Positions 34,763 to 43,701 of a stretch of 64,000 nucleotides of DNA are shown piece after piece. Both the position numbers and the translations under genes were made by a program. This stretch comes from Scatomorpha stercorigallinarum (GTDB taxonomy: Bacteria; Bacillota; Clostridia; Oscillospirales; Oscillospiraceae), in NCBI GenBank assembly GCA_944387865.1, contig CALXGN010000002.1:124001-188000 (forward strand), written 5' to 3'. Each line of letters starts with the position of its first letter. Positions within the stretch are counted from its first letter, which is position 1. A model generated the notes under the pieces. The model was not told where the DNA came from. It saw only the letters and a program-made list of their open reading frames with translations, and did not search any database.

Positions 34763-37177
34763 TCATATCTCCCCGAAGGCGAAGCGCAGCACCCGCCGGG
34801 CCGCGGCCTCCGCCGCCAGGCGCGAGATGCGCCCCGAGCGCAGGGCGCGGCAGATGTCCCACGCGGCCGCCGGCGTGCCCGGCATCACCAGGTCGTTGCC
34901 GGCCATGCAGCAGAGCTCGTGGCGGCTGCCGTCGTGGCCGGTGGCGAACCAGTCCGTCATCACCAGGCCCTCGAAGCCCCATTCGCAGCGCAATATGCCC
35001 GTCAGCAGCTCGCGGTCGTTCGGCGCGTAGACGCCGTTTATCAGGTTGTAGCTGCTCATCAGCGCCTTCGCCCCGCCGCGCCGGATGGCGATGCGGAAGC
35101 CCTTCAGATAGAGCTCCCTCAGCGCGCGCTCGCCCAGGCGGCTGTCCGAGCGCGTGCGCTCCGTCTCCGTGTTGTTGCAGGCGAAGTGCTTGATAACGGC
35201 GTAGCGCCCGGGGCGCGACTGCACGCCGCGGCAGACGGCGGCGGCCATCTCCCCGCTCAGCAGCGGGTCCTCGGAAAAATACTCGAAATTGCGCCCGCAG
35301 AGGGCGTGCCGGTGCAGGTTCATGGCCGGGGCCAGGTAAAAGTCCACGCCGTACTCCTCCATCTCGGCGGAGACGGCCCGGCCCTGCTCTTCGGCCAGGG
35401 AGATGTCCCAGCTCTGGGCCACGCAGCTGGCGCAGGGCCAGGCGGTGGTGAACTGGTAGTACGTCCTGCGCGAACTGAGCGCCCCCAGCACGCCGCGCAG
35501 CAGGCGCACGGCGCGCGAGCCGTCCAGCGCGTGGGGGATGGCCGGCAGGGTGTAGGGCTCCAGCTGCGACGCGCGCTTGAGATTGAGACCCTGCGGCCCG
35601 TCCGCCATTATCAGGTCGCGCGCGCCCTTTTTCAGCAGTATGGCGCTCGTGCGCCCGCAGGAGCCGAACACCGTGGCGTGGAAGGGCGGCGTGTAGGTGG
35701 AGCCGGTGATGAGCTCCGCGAGCTCCAGATCGGAGAGCAGCGCCGCCGCGGCGTCCACGCGCGCGGAGCGGTAGAGCGGCGGCTCGCTGTAGTCGTGCGT
35801 GAGCGCGGCGATGTCCCCGGCGGCGATGTCCAGCCGCGGCACGCCCGGCGGCGGAGAGCCCGGCGCGCGCTCCGGCGGCGTCAGCTCCTCCAGCGGCTGC
35901 CGCGGCGCGCAGAGGCGCCGGCAGCGCTCCGTCACGGCCTCGCCGTCCAGATGCACGCACGCCGCCACGGCCGTGGAGCGCGAATCGCGCCCCAGGCGCA
36001 GGAGGTAGTCGCCCGGCTCCAGCACGAAGGCCGAGCGGCCCTCGTCATAGGCCGCGTGCTCGCGCAGGTCGAACGCGAGCGTGAGGTCGCAGCCCTCGCC
36101 CGGCGCGAGCGGCGGCGTCTTGGCGAAGGCGGCCAGGGACTGGTATTCGCGCCGCAGAGCGCCGCCCGGCGCGCTCAGATAGAGCTGCGCCACCTCGCGC
36201 CCGGCGCGCGCGCCGGTGTTCGTTACCCGCGCGCGGACGCGCACCTCCGTCCCCGCGGCCTCCGCGCCCAGGCACTCGATGGCGAAGGCGGTGTAGCCCA
36301 GGCCGAAGCCGAAGGGCCAGCGCGGCTCTATGCCGAAGCTGTCGAACCAGCGGTAGCCCATGTAGATGCCCTCGCGGTACTCCACCTCCCGCCCGCCGCC
36401 GAAGCGCGGCGGGAAGTCGTCAAGGCGCCCGGCCCAGCTGTCCGTCAGCCGCCCGCCGGGCTCCGATACGCCCGTGAGCACGTCGAAGAGGGCGCCGCCC
36501 ATCTCCATCCCGCCCTGGGAGGCGTAGAGCACGGCGTCCAGCTCCAGCTCATCGTCAAAGCCCATGTCGATGGGCGCGCCGGAGTTGATGACCAGCACCA
36601 CTTTCGGGTACAGCGCCTTCAGCGCGCGCAGGTGGCCCAGCTCGGCGCCGGATATGTAGTAGGAGCCTTCTTCCGGCGCGCGGTCGGCGCTCTCGCCGGC
36701 CTGCCGCATGAGGACATAGACGGCGGTGCCCACGCCCTCCGCCACATCCTCCGCCGCGATCTCCCGCCCCTCCGGCGGGACGAAGGGGTGCTGCCAGGCC
36801 ACGTCCGACTGCCGCGTCAGCGGCACGCCGCGGATGAGCTCCGCCACCTCCCGCTGCCAGCGGCCGCGTGCGGCGGCCATGCGCTCGTCATAGTCGTCGA
36901 GCCAGAGCCCCGTACACACCGTCCAGCCCCCGGCGAGGAAGCCCTCTTCGGCGGTGACGCGCCGGCGGGGGTGCGTGTCGCCGCTGCCCGTGCCGCCGAA
37001 GCTCGTGTGCCTCACGCCCGCGCCGTAGAGCGCCGCCCGGCCGCCGGAGAGCGGCAGCGCGCCGTTATTTTTCAGCAGCACCATGCCCTCCGCGGCCATG
37101 CGCCGCGCCAGCGCGCGGTGGGTGCGCTCCCGCGCGGACTCCTCCGCGCTCGTCGATGCGAATATCTCCCTTTTCAC
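34763..37177 (-). CDS. Glycoside hydrolase family 3, domain-swapped order
   Basis: This 804-residue beta-glycosidase has its domains in the reversed order known from some rumen and gut Clostridia. The alpha/beta sandwich domain comes first (AAEGMVLLKNNGALPL near residue 30, TGSGDTHPRRRVT). The fibronectin III-like domain follows (VRARVTNTGARAGREVAQLYLS). The TIM barrel is last, with VDFYLAPAMNLHRHALCGRNFEYFSEDP, KHFACNN and the nucleophile Asp in GFEGLVMTDWFA. The GTG at 37177 has GGGGAG seven bases upstream. There is no signal peptide, so it should act on imported glucosides. Confidence 0.92.
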   Translation of the reverse strand: MKREIFASTSAEESARERTHRALARRMAAEGMVLLKNNGALPLSGGRAALYGAGVRHTSFGGTGSGDTHPRRRVTAEEGFLAGGWTVCTGLWLDDYDERMAAARGRWQREVAELIRGVPLTRQSDVAWQHPFVPPEGREIAAEDVAEGVGTAVYVLMRQAGESADRAPEEGSYYISGAELGHLRALKALYPKVVLVINSGAPIDMGFDDELELDAVLYASQGGMEMGGALFDVLTGVSEPGGRLTDSWAGRLDDFPPRFGGGREVEYREGIYMGYRWFDSFGIEPRWPFGFGLGYTAFAIECLGAEAAGTEVRVRARVTNTGARAGREVAQLYLSAPGGALRREYQSLAAFAKTPPLAPGEGCDLTLAFDLREHAAYDEGRSAFVLEPGDYLLRLGRDSRSTAVAACVHLDGEAVTERCRRLCAPRQPLEELTPPERAPGSPPPGVPRLDIAAGDIAALTHDYSEPPLYRSARVDAAAALLSDLELAELITGSTYTPPFHATVFGSCGRTSAILLKKGARDLIMADGPQGLNLKRASQLEPYTLPAIPHALDGSRAVRLLRGVLGALSSRRTYYQFTTAWPCASCVAQSWDISLAEEQGRAVSAEMEEYGVDFYLAPAMNLHRHALCGRNFEYFSEDPLLSGEMAAAVCRGVQSRPGRYAVIKHFACNNTETERTRSDSRLGERALRELYLKGFRIAIRRGGAKALMSSYNLINGVYAPNDRELLTGILRCEWGFEGLVMTDWFATGHDGSRHELCCMAGNDLVMPGTPAAAWDICRALRSGRISRLAAEAAARRVLRFAFGEI

Positions 37178-37200
37178 GCAAACTCCCCTTTCCGCCGCCC

Positions 37201-37896
37201 TCACGCGCCGCTTTGCCCGCCGCGCAGGAGGGCCGTGTATTCCCTGCGCCCGCCGTAGCCCAGGCGTTCCGCCAGTGCGGCGGAGGCACGCGTGTGCGCG
37301 TCCCACTCAGGCCAGAGGCCGCGCTCCAGGCAGCGGAGGATATAGTTGGCCGCGCAGCAGCCGGCAAGGCCGCGCCGGCGCAGGTCCGCGCGCGTGTCCA
37401 CCTGGATGCTGGCGCCGCGGCTGCTGCGGGCATAGGCCGCCGCGCCGGCGCAGACCTCCCCGCCGCGCAGCAGCACAAAGCCCTCGCAGCCCTTGCCCAT
37501 GTGCGCCGCCGCCAGGTCGCGGCTCCACTCCTGCGCGCGGCAGAGGGCGGCCGTCTCCGCGTCCAGCGCGCGCAGCTCATAGCCCGCCGGCACGGCGGCG
37601 CGCTCACGCAGCTGCCCCGTATCCGCCGGGGCCTCGCCGAAGGCCCAGCGCGGGAACGCCCTCCACTGCGGGCGCAGCGCTCTCCAGCGTGCGTTTTGCG
37701 CCACGACGATCTCCGCGCATGTGGCGCGCAGCAGCTCCTCCGCCGGCTCCCCGGCGAAAAAGGCGAAGTCGCCGAGCTCCGCCGCCGCGGAGCGCCCTCC
37801 GCGCGCCGCCAGCACCCGGCCCATGCGCCCTTCCAGGCAGGCGACGGCCATCACGCCGCCGAACGCGCCGAAGAGCGCGCGCACGTCACTTGCCAA
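37201..37896 (-). CDS. GNAT-family acetyltransferase
   Basis: This 231-residue protein ends with a GNAT domain, with CAGAAAYARSSRGASIQVDTRADLRRRGLAGCCAANYILRCLERG as the acetyl-CoA site and WDAHTRASAALAERLGYG. The N-terminal half is less conserved and resembles the two-domain PF12746 type. The start is either TTG at 37896, overlapping the mnmE stop, or GTG at 37884. The substrate is unknown. It sits between mnmE and the GH3 gene. Confidence 0.8.
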   Translation of the reverse strand: MASDVRALFGAFGGVMAVACLEGRMGRVLAARGGRSAAAELGDFAFFAGEPAEELLRATCAEIVVAQNARWRALRPQWRAFPRWAFGEAPADTGQLRERAAVPAGYELRALDAETAALCRAQEWSRDLAAAHMGKGCEGFVLLRGGEVCAGAAAYARSSRGASIQVDTRADLRRRGLAGCCAANYILRCLERGLWPEWDAHTRASAALAERLGYGGRREYTALLRGGQSGA

Positions 37897-39250
37897 CGCA
37901 GTACCTCTCGAATATCCGGTCCACCACGTCCTCGCGCACGGTGCGGCCCGTGAGCTCGCCCAGCGCGGACAGGGCCCCCTCCGCCTCCGTCAGCACGGCG
38001 TCCGGCGTGAGGCCGCCGTCGAGGGCGGACACGGCGGCGTCCAGTGCCGCGAGCGCGCGCTGCGCGGCCTCCGCCTGGCGGATGTTGGTCAGTATCTCCC
38101 CCGCGGGGGCCGGGACCGCGGGGAAGAGCCGCGCGATGGCCGCGCACAGGCCGTCGAGGCCCATGCGCGTTTTGGCGCTCAGCTCCACCACGGCCTCGAA
38201 GCCCGCCAGGCGCGAGAGGTCCAACGCCAGCGGCAGGTCGCGCTTGTTCACCACGGCCACGGCGCGGCGGGCCGCGCGGGCGGCGGCGAGCGTCTCCTCA
38301 TCGGCCGCGGTGAGCGGCTGGGAGCCGTCGAAAACGGCCAGCACCAGCTCGGCGCTCTCCGCTGCCGAGCGCGCGCGCTCCACGCCCAGGCGCTCGGCCT
38401 CGCCCCGGGCCTCGCGCAGCCCGGCGGTGTCCGTCAGGCGCACGGCCACGCCGCCCAGTACGGCCTTCTCCTCGATGGTGTCGCGGGTGGTGCCGGGCGC
38501 GGCGGTGACGATGGCCCGCTCATAGCCCAGCAGGGCGTTCATCAGCGAGCTCTTGCCGGCGTTGGGCCGGCCGATGAGCGCCGCCGGCACTCCCTCGCGC
38601 AATATGCGCCCGCGCTCGAAGGTGCCGAGTATGGCGCGCAGCTCCGCTCGCGCGCCGTCCAGGGCGGCGCGGCACTTTTCCAGCTCAAAGGGCTCGATGT
38701 CCTCGTCGGGATAGTCCAGCAGCGCGCCGAAGTGCGCCTCCTCGTCCAGCAGGGCGGAGTAGACGGCGCCGATGCGCCGGCTGAGCGCGCCGCCCAGCTG
38801 GCCAACGGCGTTTTTCGCCCCCTCGGCGGTCTCCGCTTCGATGATGTCTATGACGGCCTCGGCCTGCACCAGGTCCATGCGCCCGTTGAGGAAGGCCCGG
38901 CGCGTGAATTCGCCGGGCAGCGCCTGCCGCGCGCCCTGGGAAAAGAGGGCCCCGAGCGCCTCCCGCAGCACGGCGGGCGAGCCGTGGCACTGCAGCTCCG
39001 CCGTGTCCTCGCCCGTGTAGCTGTGCGGCGCGCGGCTGACGGTGGCAAGGCAGAGGTCGATGTCCGCCCCGTCGCGCCCGCGCAGGCGGCCATAGACGAG
39101 CTGGCGGTCCGCATGCGCGCCCAGTGGGCGGCCGTCCGCCGGGGTGAACACGGCTTCCGCCGCCTGCACGGCCCGCGGGCCGGAGACGCGCACGATGCCG
39201 ATGGCCGTGACGGCCATGCCGGTGGCGATGGCCGCGATAGTGTCGTTCAT
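37886..39250 (-). CDS. mnmE: tRNA modification GTPase MnmE
   Basis: MnmE with MnmG installs the 5-carboxymethylaminomethyl group on the wobble U34 of certain tRNAs. The 454-residue protein has an N-terminal folate-binding domain (DTIAAIATGMAVTAIGIVRVSG, HSYTGEDTAELQCHGSP). A GTPase domain follows, with G1 GRPNAGKSSLMNALLG, G2 GTTRDTIEE and G3 DTAGLRE. The C-terminal CxGK is CVGK. A longer ORF start is ruled out because the ATG at 39250 has AGGAGGG. mnmG and jag are not adjacent. Confidence 0.96.
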   Translation of the reverse strand: MNDTIAAIATGMAVTAIGIVRVSGPRAVQAAEAVFTPADGRPLGAHADRQLVYGRLRGRDGADIDLCLATVSRAPHSYTGEDTAELQCHGSPAVLREALGALFSQGARQALPGEFTRRAFLNGRMDLVQAEAVIDIIEAETAEGAKNAVGQLGGALSRRIGAVYSALLDEEAHFGALLDYPDEDIEPFELEKCRAALDGARAELRAILGTFERGRILREGVPAALIGRPNAGKSSLMNALLGYERAIVTAAPGTTRDTIEEKAVLGGVAVRLTDTAGLREARGEAERLGVERARSAAESAELVLAVFDGSQPLTAADEETLAAARAARRAVAVVNKRDLPLALDLSRLAGFEAVVELSAKTRMGLDGLCAAIARLFPAVPAPAGEILTNIRQAEAAQRALAALDAAVSALDGGLTPDAVLTEAEGALSALGELTGRTVREDVVDRIFERYCVGK

Positions 39251-39271
39251 ATTTCCCTCCTGATGGCAAAA

Positions 39272-39295
39272 GGGAGCCGGCACAGGCCGGCTCCC
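39272..39295 (-). terminator. Terminator after the SLH gene
   Basis: GGGAGCCGGC and its complement pair around a four-base loop and run into TTTT on the minus strand, 15 bases past the SLH stop and just ahead of mnmE. Confidence 0.8.
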
Positions 39296-39309
39296 GGTGA
39301 TCTTATCTC

Positions 39310-40353
39310 TCAGCCGAGGCTGACGGACACGCGCTCGTCCGGCTCGAACATGCGCACGACGATGGCCGCCACCTCGGAGCGCCTGATGCCGCTCTCCGGC
39401 AGGAAATAGCCCTCCTCGTTGGAGCCGTTGAGGATGCCCGCGCGGTAGAAGGCGTAGATGGCCTGCGCGCCCTCGTCTGCCATGCCCACGTCCGGGATGG
39501 CCCCGTCGGCCACGCTGTTGGACAGCGTGTACTCCGCCGCGGGCAGGGCGTTATAGAAGAGCGAGACATAGTCGCGCCGGCTGATGGGCGCGTTCAGCTG
39601 CTCGGCCGTCATCTGGCCGTACTCCGCGCCGGCCACGCCCTTGTCCAGGGCGTATTGCAGGTAAGTCGAGTACCAGGCCGGGTCCGCGCCGTTGGCGAGC
39701 GTCACCTCGCCCTCGTGGTAGAGCTGGTGCATGCAGGCGGCGATCTTCACGGCCTGGGCGGCGGTGAAGCTGCCCTCCGGGCTGAACACGGTGGCGCTCA
39801 TGCCGTCCACCAGGCCCAGGCGCACGGCCTCGTAAACATAGCTGCTGTACCACTCGCCCTGCGGCACGTCCGTGAATTCGGGCACGTATTCCACCAGCTC
39901 ATAGCCGCCGCTGACGGCGAGCACGCTGCTGCCGCTGGAGGTTATGGTGGCGTCGCAGCCCTCGCAGGCGATGTAGAGCTGGCCTGCGTTGAAGCGGCCG
40001 TTGCCGGCCTCGCCGCCGACGGTGGCGTTCACCAGCGCGCCGGCGTGGAGCGCAACGCGCGCGGAGCCCGCCGTGAGCACGGCGGAGGCGCCTTCGCGCA
40101 GGCGGACGGCGTCCCCGTCCGAGAGGGATACTGTGCGCGTGCCCACGCTGCCGGCGGCCAGGGCCGCGTCGTACGCCTCGCGCAGCTCCTGCGCGGCGGC
40201 CTCCGCCGCTTCGCCGGCCAGGGCCTCGCCCCAGCTCTCGGCATAGGAGCGGGAGACGAGCGGGTCGCCCGCCGAGCCGGCGGCGGAGGCCGGGACGGCC
40301 AGCAGCGCCGCGGCCAGCAGCAGGGCCGATGCGCGTTTGAGCGCCGCGCTCAT
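39310..40353 (-). CDS. SLH-domain secreted protein
   Basis: This 347-residue exported protein has the signal peptide ending ALLAVPASAAG. The central part is rich in Gly/Ala/Val and has two Cys (ACEGCDAT). Three S-layer homology segments run from about residue 158 to the end (TDVPQGEWYSSYVYEAVRLG, DPAWYSTYLQYALDKGVAG, QAIYAFYRAGILNG). SLH domains attach to pyruvylated wall polymer. Its start overlaps the rex stop (TAATG), so it is translated from the rex transcript. Confidence 0.88.
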   Translation of the reverse strand: MSAALKRASALLLAAALLAVPASAAGSAGDPLVSRSYAESWGEALAGEAAEAAAQELREAYDAALAAGSVGTRTVSLSDGDAVRLREGASAVLTAGSARVALHAGALVNATVGGEAGNGRFNAGQLYIACEGCDATITSSGSSVLAVSGGYELVEYVPEFTDVPQGEWYSSYVYEAVRLGLVDGMSATVFSPEGSFTAAQAVKIAACMHQLYHEGEVTLANGADPAWYSTYLQYALDKGVAGAEYGQMTAEQLNAPISRRDYVSLFYNALPAAEYTLSNSVADGAIPDVGMADEGAQAIYAFYRAGILNGSNEEGYFLPESGIRRSEVAAIVVRMFEPDERVSVSLG

Positions 40354-41018
40354 TATTTGCCCCCTCCCGCCGCGGCGGCCGCCTTGGCGTCGATGCTCTC
40401 GGCCAGGTAGTAGCCGAGCGCGAGCAGGCTGTCGGAAAAATGTATGTTCTCAACGATCACGCCCGGGCCCACGTCCAGCTCCACATTGGTGAAGTTCCAG
40501 ATGGAGCGCACGCCCAGCTCCTGCAGCTGATGGGCGGCGCGGTTGGCCATCATCTTCGGCACGGAGAGGACGGCCACGTCCACCGGGCCCTGGGCGAAGG
40601 CGTTGGGCAGCTCGGAGATGTCGTGCACCATGATGCCGCCGATGCTGGCGCCCACCAGGTCGGGCCGCACGTCGTAGGCGGAGGCGATGTGGAAGCCGTA
40701 CTGCTCGAAGCAGAAGTTCTCGATCAGCGCGCGGCCGATGTTGCCCACGCCCACGAGCACGGCGGAAAAGTGCCGGTCCATGCCGAGGATGGAGGCTATC
40801 TCGCCCCGCAGGGCGGTGACGTTGTAGCCGTAGCCCTGCTGGCCGAACTCGCCGAAGCAGCTGAAGTCCTGGCGTATCTGAGAGGAAGTGAGTCCCATCT
40901 GCCGGCCCAGTTCCCCGGAGGATATGCGGTCCACCCCCGCGCCGCGCAGCTCGTCGAGCTTGCGCAGATACCGGGGCAGCCGGCGGATAACATTGTTGGA
41001 CACCCTTGCCTGTTTCAT
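40353..41018 (-). CDS. rex: Redox-sensing transcriptional repressor Rex
   Basis: Rex represses fermentation genes and releases DNA when the NADH/NAD ratio rises. The 221-residue protein has the winged helix (VIRRLPRYLRKLDELRGAGV, SSGELGRQMGLTSSQIRQDFSCFGEFGQQGYGYNV). The Rossmann fold has the NAD motif VLVGVGNIGRAL, and the C-terminal swapped helix completes it. The ATG at 41018 has AGGTGAG eight bases upstream. No Rex box is visible in its own promoter. Confidence 0.95.
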   Translation of the reverse strand: MKQARVSNNVIRRLPRYLRKLDELRGAGVDRISSGELGRQMGLTSSQIRQDFSCFGEFGQQGYGYNVTALRGEIASILGMDRHFSAVLVGVGNIGRALIENFCFEQYGFHIASAYDVRPDLVGASIGGIMVHDISELPNAFAQGPVDVAVLSVPKMMANRAAHQLQELGVRSIWNFTNVELDVGPGVIVENIHFSDSLLALGYYLAESIDAKAAAAAGGGK

Positions 41019-41097
41019 GGTAGATCTCACCTGTTCCTGATGCTAAAAAATGGATCATATCCGGACGCGCAAAGCGCGCCGCACACTGCGGTAGAAT

Positions 41098-41126
41098 ATT
41101 ATAACACGTGAAGCGGGCGGTTTCAA
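41098..41126 (-). promoter_or_regulatory. rex promoter
   Basis: Minus-strand TTGAAA (41121-41126), 17 bases and TATAAT (41098-41103) lie about 80 bases before the rex start. Confidence 0.8.
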
Positions 41127-41157
41127 GTGCGCTTTCAGGCATTTTTAACGGTAAAAA

Positions 41158-41192
41158 CCCCCTTTTTGCACCGCCTGGGCGCAAAAAGGGGG
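41158..41192 (-). terminator. Terminator after the anti-sigma gene
   Basis: GCAAAAAGGGGG and CCCCCTTTTTGC form a 12-bp stem followed on the minus strand by TTTTTA. It closes the trmB-to-anti-sigma operon. Confidence 0.85.
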
Positions 41193-41212
41193 GATAACAT
41201 GCTTTTGGTTTT

Positions 41213-42079
41213 TCATCCGCCGACGGCGTCCAGGAAATCGCCGGCGCTGCCCTCCGCCGTGTAGGCTTCGCCGTTGCAGAGGCAGGCCAGCCCGCCGCCG
41301 ACGATGTACACCTCCACCGTCAGTTCCGGCGCGCCCTCCATGCTGAGGCTGACGCAGTAGCCGCCGCCGGCCGGCGCTTCGCCGCCGTAGGGCCCGGCGT
41401 ATTTGAGCAGCGCGGCCAGCTCGGGCGCATCCTCGCCGGAGAGCGTGTTCAGCAGCTCGCCGGATTCGTACACCTCCGCCCCCGTCACCTCGCATGCGCG
41501 CAGGCGCGGCGGCTCGGTGGCGAGGGACTCCGTTCCCGCGGCGGCGCCCTCCTCGGGCAGGGCGTTTGACGGCGTTCCGCCCTCGGCATCAAAGAGCGCG
41601 CCCTCCGGCGCGGCCTCCGCGGGCTCGTCTGCGGGCGCGGCGCCGGCCGTTTCCGTTTCCGCCCCGGCGGCGTCGCCGTTGCGAGCGTCCTCGCCCATCA
41701 TGCCAAATACGGCGGGCTCCGCGGCCTCCGGCGCGGCGCCGGCGGGGGCCAGGCGCGGCAGCGCGGCCGCCGCGGCGACGACCACGGCCAGGCAGGCCGC
41801 CAGCGCCGCGGCGCGCTTCCACCTGAAGGGGCGCTTTTTCTCCGGCACGGGCATGGGCGTGACGTTGAGGCCCTTTATGGCGCTCATCACGTCCTCCGCG
41901 AAGCCCGCCGGGGCCGCTTCCTCAGAAAGTGAAAGGGAGATGGCGTTGAACGCGTCGTAGACCCTGCGGCACTCGTCGCATTGCCCGATATGGCGGAGCA
42001 GCCCGGTCTTCTGAGGCTCTGCCAGCTCCCCGTCTATCAGCAGGCTTATCTCGCGCTGGTATTCGCCGCAGTCTTTCAC
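41213..42079 (-). CDS. Zinc-finger anti-sigma factor
   Basis: This 288-residue protein has an N-terminal zinc-finger anti-sigma domain with HIGQCDECRRVY (His-x3-Cys-x2-Cys), as in RsiW-type proteins. One membrane segment follows at about 90-112 (AAALAACLAVVVAAAAALP), then a long extracellular region rich in Ala/Glu/Pro and a C-terminal globular part. It starts with GTG overlapping the sigma-factor stop. It should hold the ECF sigma factor at the membrane until a cell-surface signal causes its proteolysis. Confidence 0.88.
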   Translation of the reverse strand: MKDCGEYQREISLLIDGELAEPQKTGLLRHIGQCDECRRVYDAFNAISLSLSEEAAPAGFAEDVMSAIKGLNVTPMPVPEKKRPFRWKRAAALAACLAVVVAAAAALPRLAPAGAAPEAAEPAVFGMMGEDARNGDAAGAETETAGAAPADEPAEAAPEGALFDAEGGTPSNALPEEGAAAGTESLATEPPRLRACEVTGAEVYESGELLNTLSGEDAPELAALLKYAGPYGGEAPAGGGYCVSLSMEGAPELTVEVYIVGGGLACLCNGEAYTAEGSAGDFLDAVGG

Positions 42080-42705
42080 GTGTCCACACCTCCCTTTCGC
42101 CCTTGTGACGCAAGCCCGTCGGGAATGTTCCCGTCCCTGACCAAAAATTCCGTGAGCTTTTTTCTGGCACGGAAAATTCGGGACTTGACCGTCCCCTCCT
42201 CGAGCTGAAGCGCCTCGCCGATTTCGGCGTAGCTCAGCCCGTCGATCTCCCGCAGCAGCAGTATGTCGCGGAACTCGGGGCTCAGCGTGTCCAGCCCGCG
42301 GCGGACGGCGCCGCGCAGCTCCGCGCGGTCGAGCCCTGCCTCGGGCGAAAAGCGGTCGTCGGGGATCTCCATCTCCCCGCCCTCGGCCTCGTCGCTGTCG
42401 TATGTAAGCGAAACCGTCTGCCGCCTTGAGCGGCTGCGGAGGAAGTCTATGCAGATGTTGCTCGTCAGGCGGTAGAGCCATACGGAGAACTTGCTGTCCC
42501 CCCGGAAGCCGGCCAGGGAGGTGTAGGCCCGGATGAAGGCCTCCTGCGCCAGGTCGCGCGCGTCCTCCTCGTTGCCCACCATGCGCAGCGCGAGGCTGTA
42601 GACGCGGTTCTGGTGCTCCGTCACAAGCTCGCCGAAGGCGTCCGTGTCGCCTGAGCGGACTTTTTCAATTATTTCAAGCTCCTCGTCCCTCGTCACAAGC
42701 CTCAC
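42076..42705 (-). CDS. ECF sigma factor (SigW/RpoE-like)
   Basis: This extracytoplasmic-function sigma factor has 209 residues. Region 2 includes FGELVTEHQNRVYSLALRMVGNEEDARDLAQEAFIRAYTSL and FSVWLYRLTSNICIDFLRSR. Region 4 includes LSPEFRDILLLREIDGLSYAEIGEALQLEEGTVKSRIFRARKKL. The start is GTG with AGGA upstream. Its anti-sigma factor follows with a four-base overlap. It shares an operon with trmB, xth and dus, so it is partly expressed with RNA and DNA maintenance genes. Confidence 0.93.
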   Translation of the reverse strand: MRLVTRDEELEIIEKVRSGDTDAFGELVTEHQNRVYSLALRMVGNEEDARDLAQEAFIRAYTSLAGFRGDSKFSVWLYRLTSNICIDFLRSRSRRQTVSLTYDSDEAEGGEMEIPDDRFSPEAGLDRAELRGAVRRGLDTLSPEFRDILLLREIDGLSYAEIGEALQLEEGTVKSRIFRARKKLTEFLVRDGNIPDGLASQGRKGGVDT

Positions 42706-42723
42706 CGCCGTTCCTGATTCTGT

Positions 42724-43701
42724 CTATCCTGCGAGCTCCCGCTTTATCCTTGAGAGCTCCTTTTCGATCTCCGCGAGCGTGCTCACCTGCGTCAGCGCGC
42801 GCTTATACTCCGCGGAGTGCGGCACGCCGTGCAGGTACCACGGCAGATGCCCCCGCGCCTCTATGCAGGCGAGGCGCTCGCCCTTGTACTCCGCCGCCTC
42901 GCGCACCGTGCGCAGCGCGCTGTCCAGCCGCTCGCCGAGCGCGGGCCGCTCCGGTGGCGGGGAGTGCGATATAGCCGCGTTCGCCGCCGCGAAAATCCAC
43001 GGGTCGCCGAACGCGCCACGCCCTATCATGCACAGATCCGCGCCCGTGTAGCGCAGTATGTGCTCCGCGTCCTCCCCGGAGGCCACGTCGCCGTTGGCGA
43101 TCACGGGTATTGACACGGCCCGCTTCACGTCCCGTATTATGTCCCAGTCCGCGCGTCCGGCGTACATCTGCACGCGAGTCCGCCCGTGCACGGCCACCGC
43201 GGCGGCCCCGCTGCGCTCGCACATTGCCGCGAACTGCACGGCGTTCACCTCGCCGCCGTCCCAGCCCTTGCGGAATTTCACCGTCACCGGCACGCCGGCC
43301 GCCTCCGCCACGGCGGAGACGATCTCCGCGGCCAGCGAGGGCGAGCGCATCAGCGCGCTGCCGTCGCCGCTCTTGACGATCTTGCCCACGGGGCAGCCCA
43401 TGTTTATGTCTATTATGTCCGCGCCGGATATCTCCCGCGCGCGGCGCGCGCCCTCGGCCATCACCGCCGGCTCGTGGCCGAAGATCTGCGCCGCCACGGG
43501 GCGGCCGGAGCGCTCCGGGACGTACAGCAGCGCCGCGGTCTTTTTGTCCTCATAGCAGAGGGCCTTGGCGCTGACCATCTCCGTGTATACGAGCGCCGCG
43601 CCCTGCCGCAGGCACTCGGCGCGGAAGGCCGCGTCCGTCACGCCCGCCATCGGCGCGAGCACGGCCCGCCCGCCCAGGGCCACGCCGCCGATGCTCACCA
43701 T
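42724..43701 (-). CDS. dusB: tRNA-dihydrouridine synthase
   Basis: This FMN enzyme reduces uridine in the tRNA D-loop. The 325-residue protein has APMAGVTDAAFRAECLRQGAALVYTEMVSAKAL, INMGCPVGKIVKSGDGSALM with the catalytic Cys, VTVKFRKGWDGG, VHGRTRVQMYAGRADW, IPVIANGDVASGEDA and MIGRGAFGDPWIF. This matches the DusB-like Firmicutes type. The ATG at 43701 overlaps the xth stop by seven bases. Confidence 0.93.
   Translation of the reverse strand: MVSIGGVALGGRAVLAPMAGVTDAAFRAECLRQGAALVYTEMVSAKALCYEDKKTAALLYVPERSGRPVAAQIFGHEPAVMAEGARRAREISGADIIDINMGCPVGKIVKSGDGSALMRSPSLAAEIVSAVAEAAGVPVTVKFRKGWDGGEVNAVQFAAMCERSGAAAVAVHGRTRVQMYAGRADWDIIRDVKRAVSIPVIANGDVASGEDAEHILRYTGADLCMIGRGAFGDPWIFAAANAAISHSPPPERPALGERLDSALRTVREAAEYKGERLACIEARGHLPWYLHGVPHSAEYKRALTQVSTLAEIEKELSRIKRELAG

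Noticed and set aside
34919..37258. A 779-codon plus-strand frame opposite the GH3 gene.
   Set aside because: It is an antisense shadow rich in Ala, Arg, Gly and Val; GH3 motifs on the other strand are unambiguous.
41031..41110. Rex operator in the rex promoter.
   Set aside because: No TTGTTAA-N6-TTAACAA-like sequence is present; only a GC-rich palindrome near 41067-41080 is seen.
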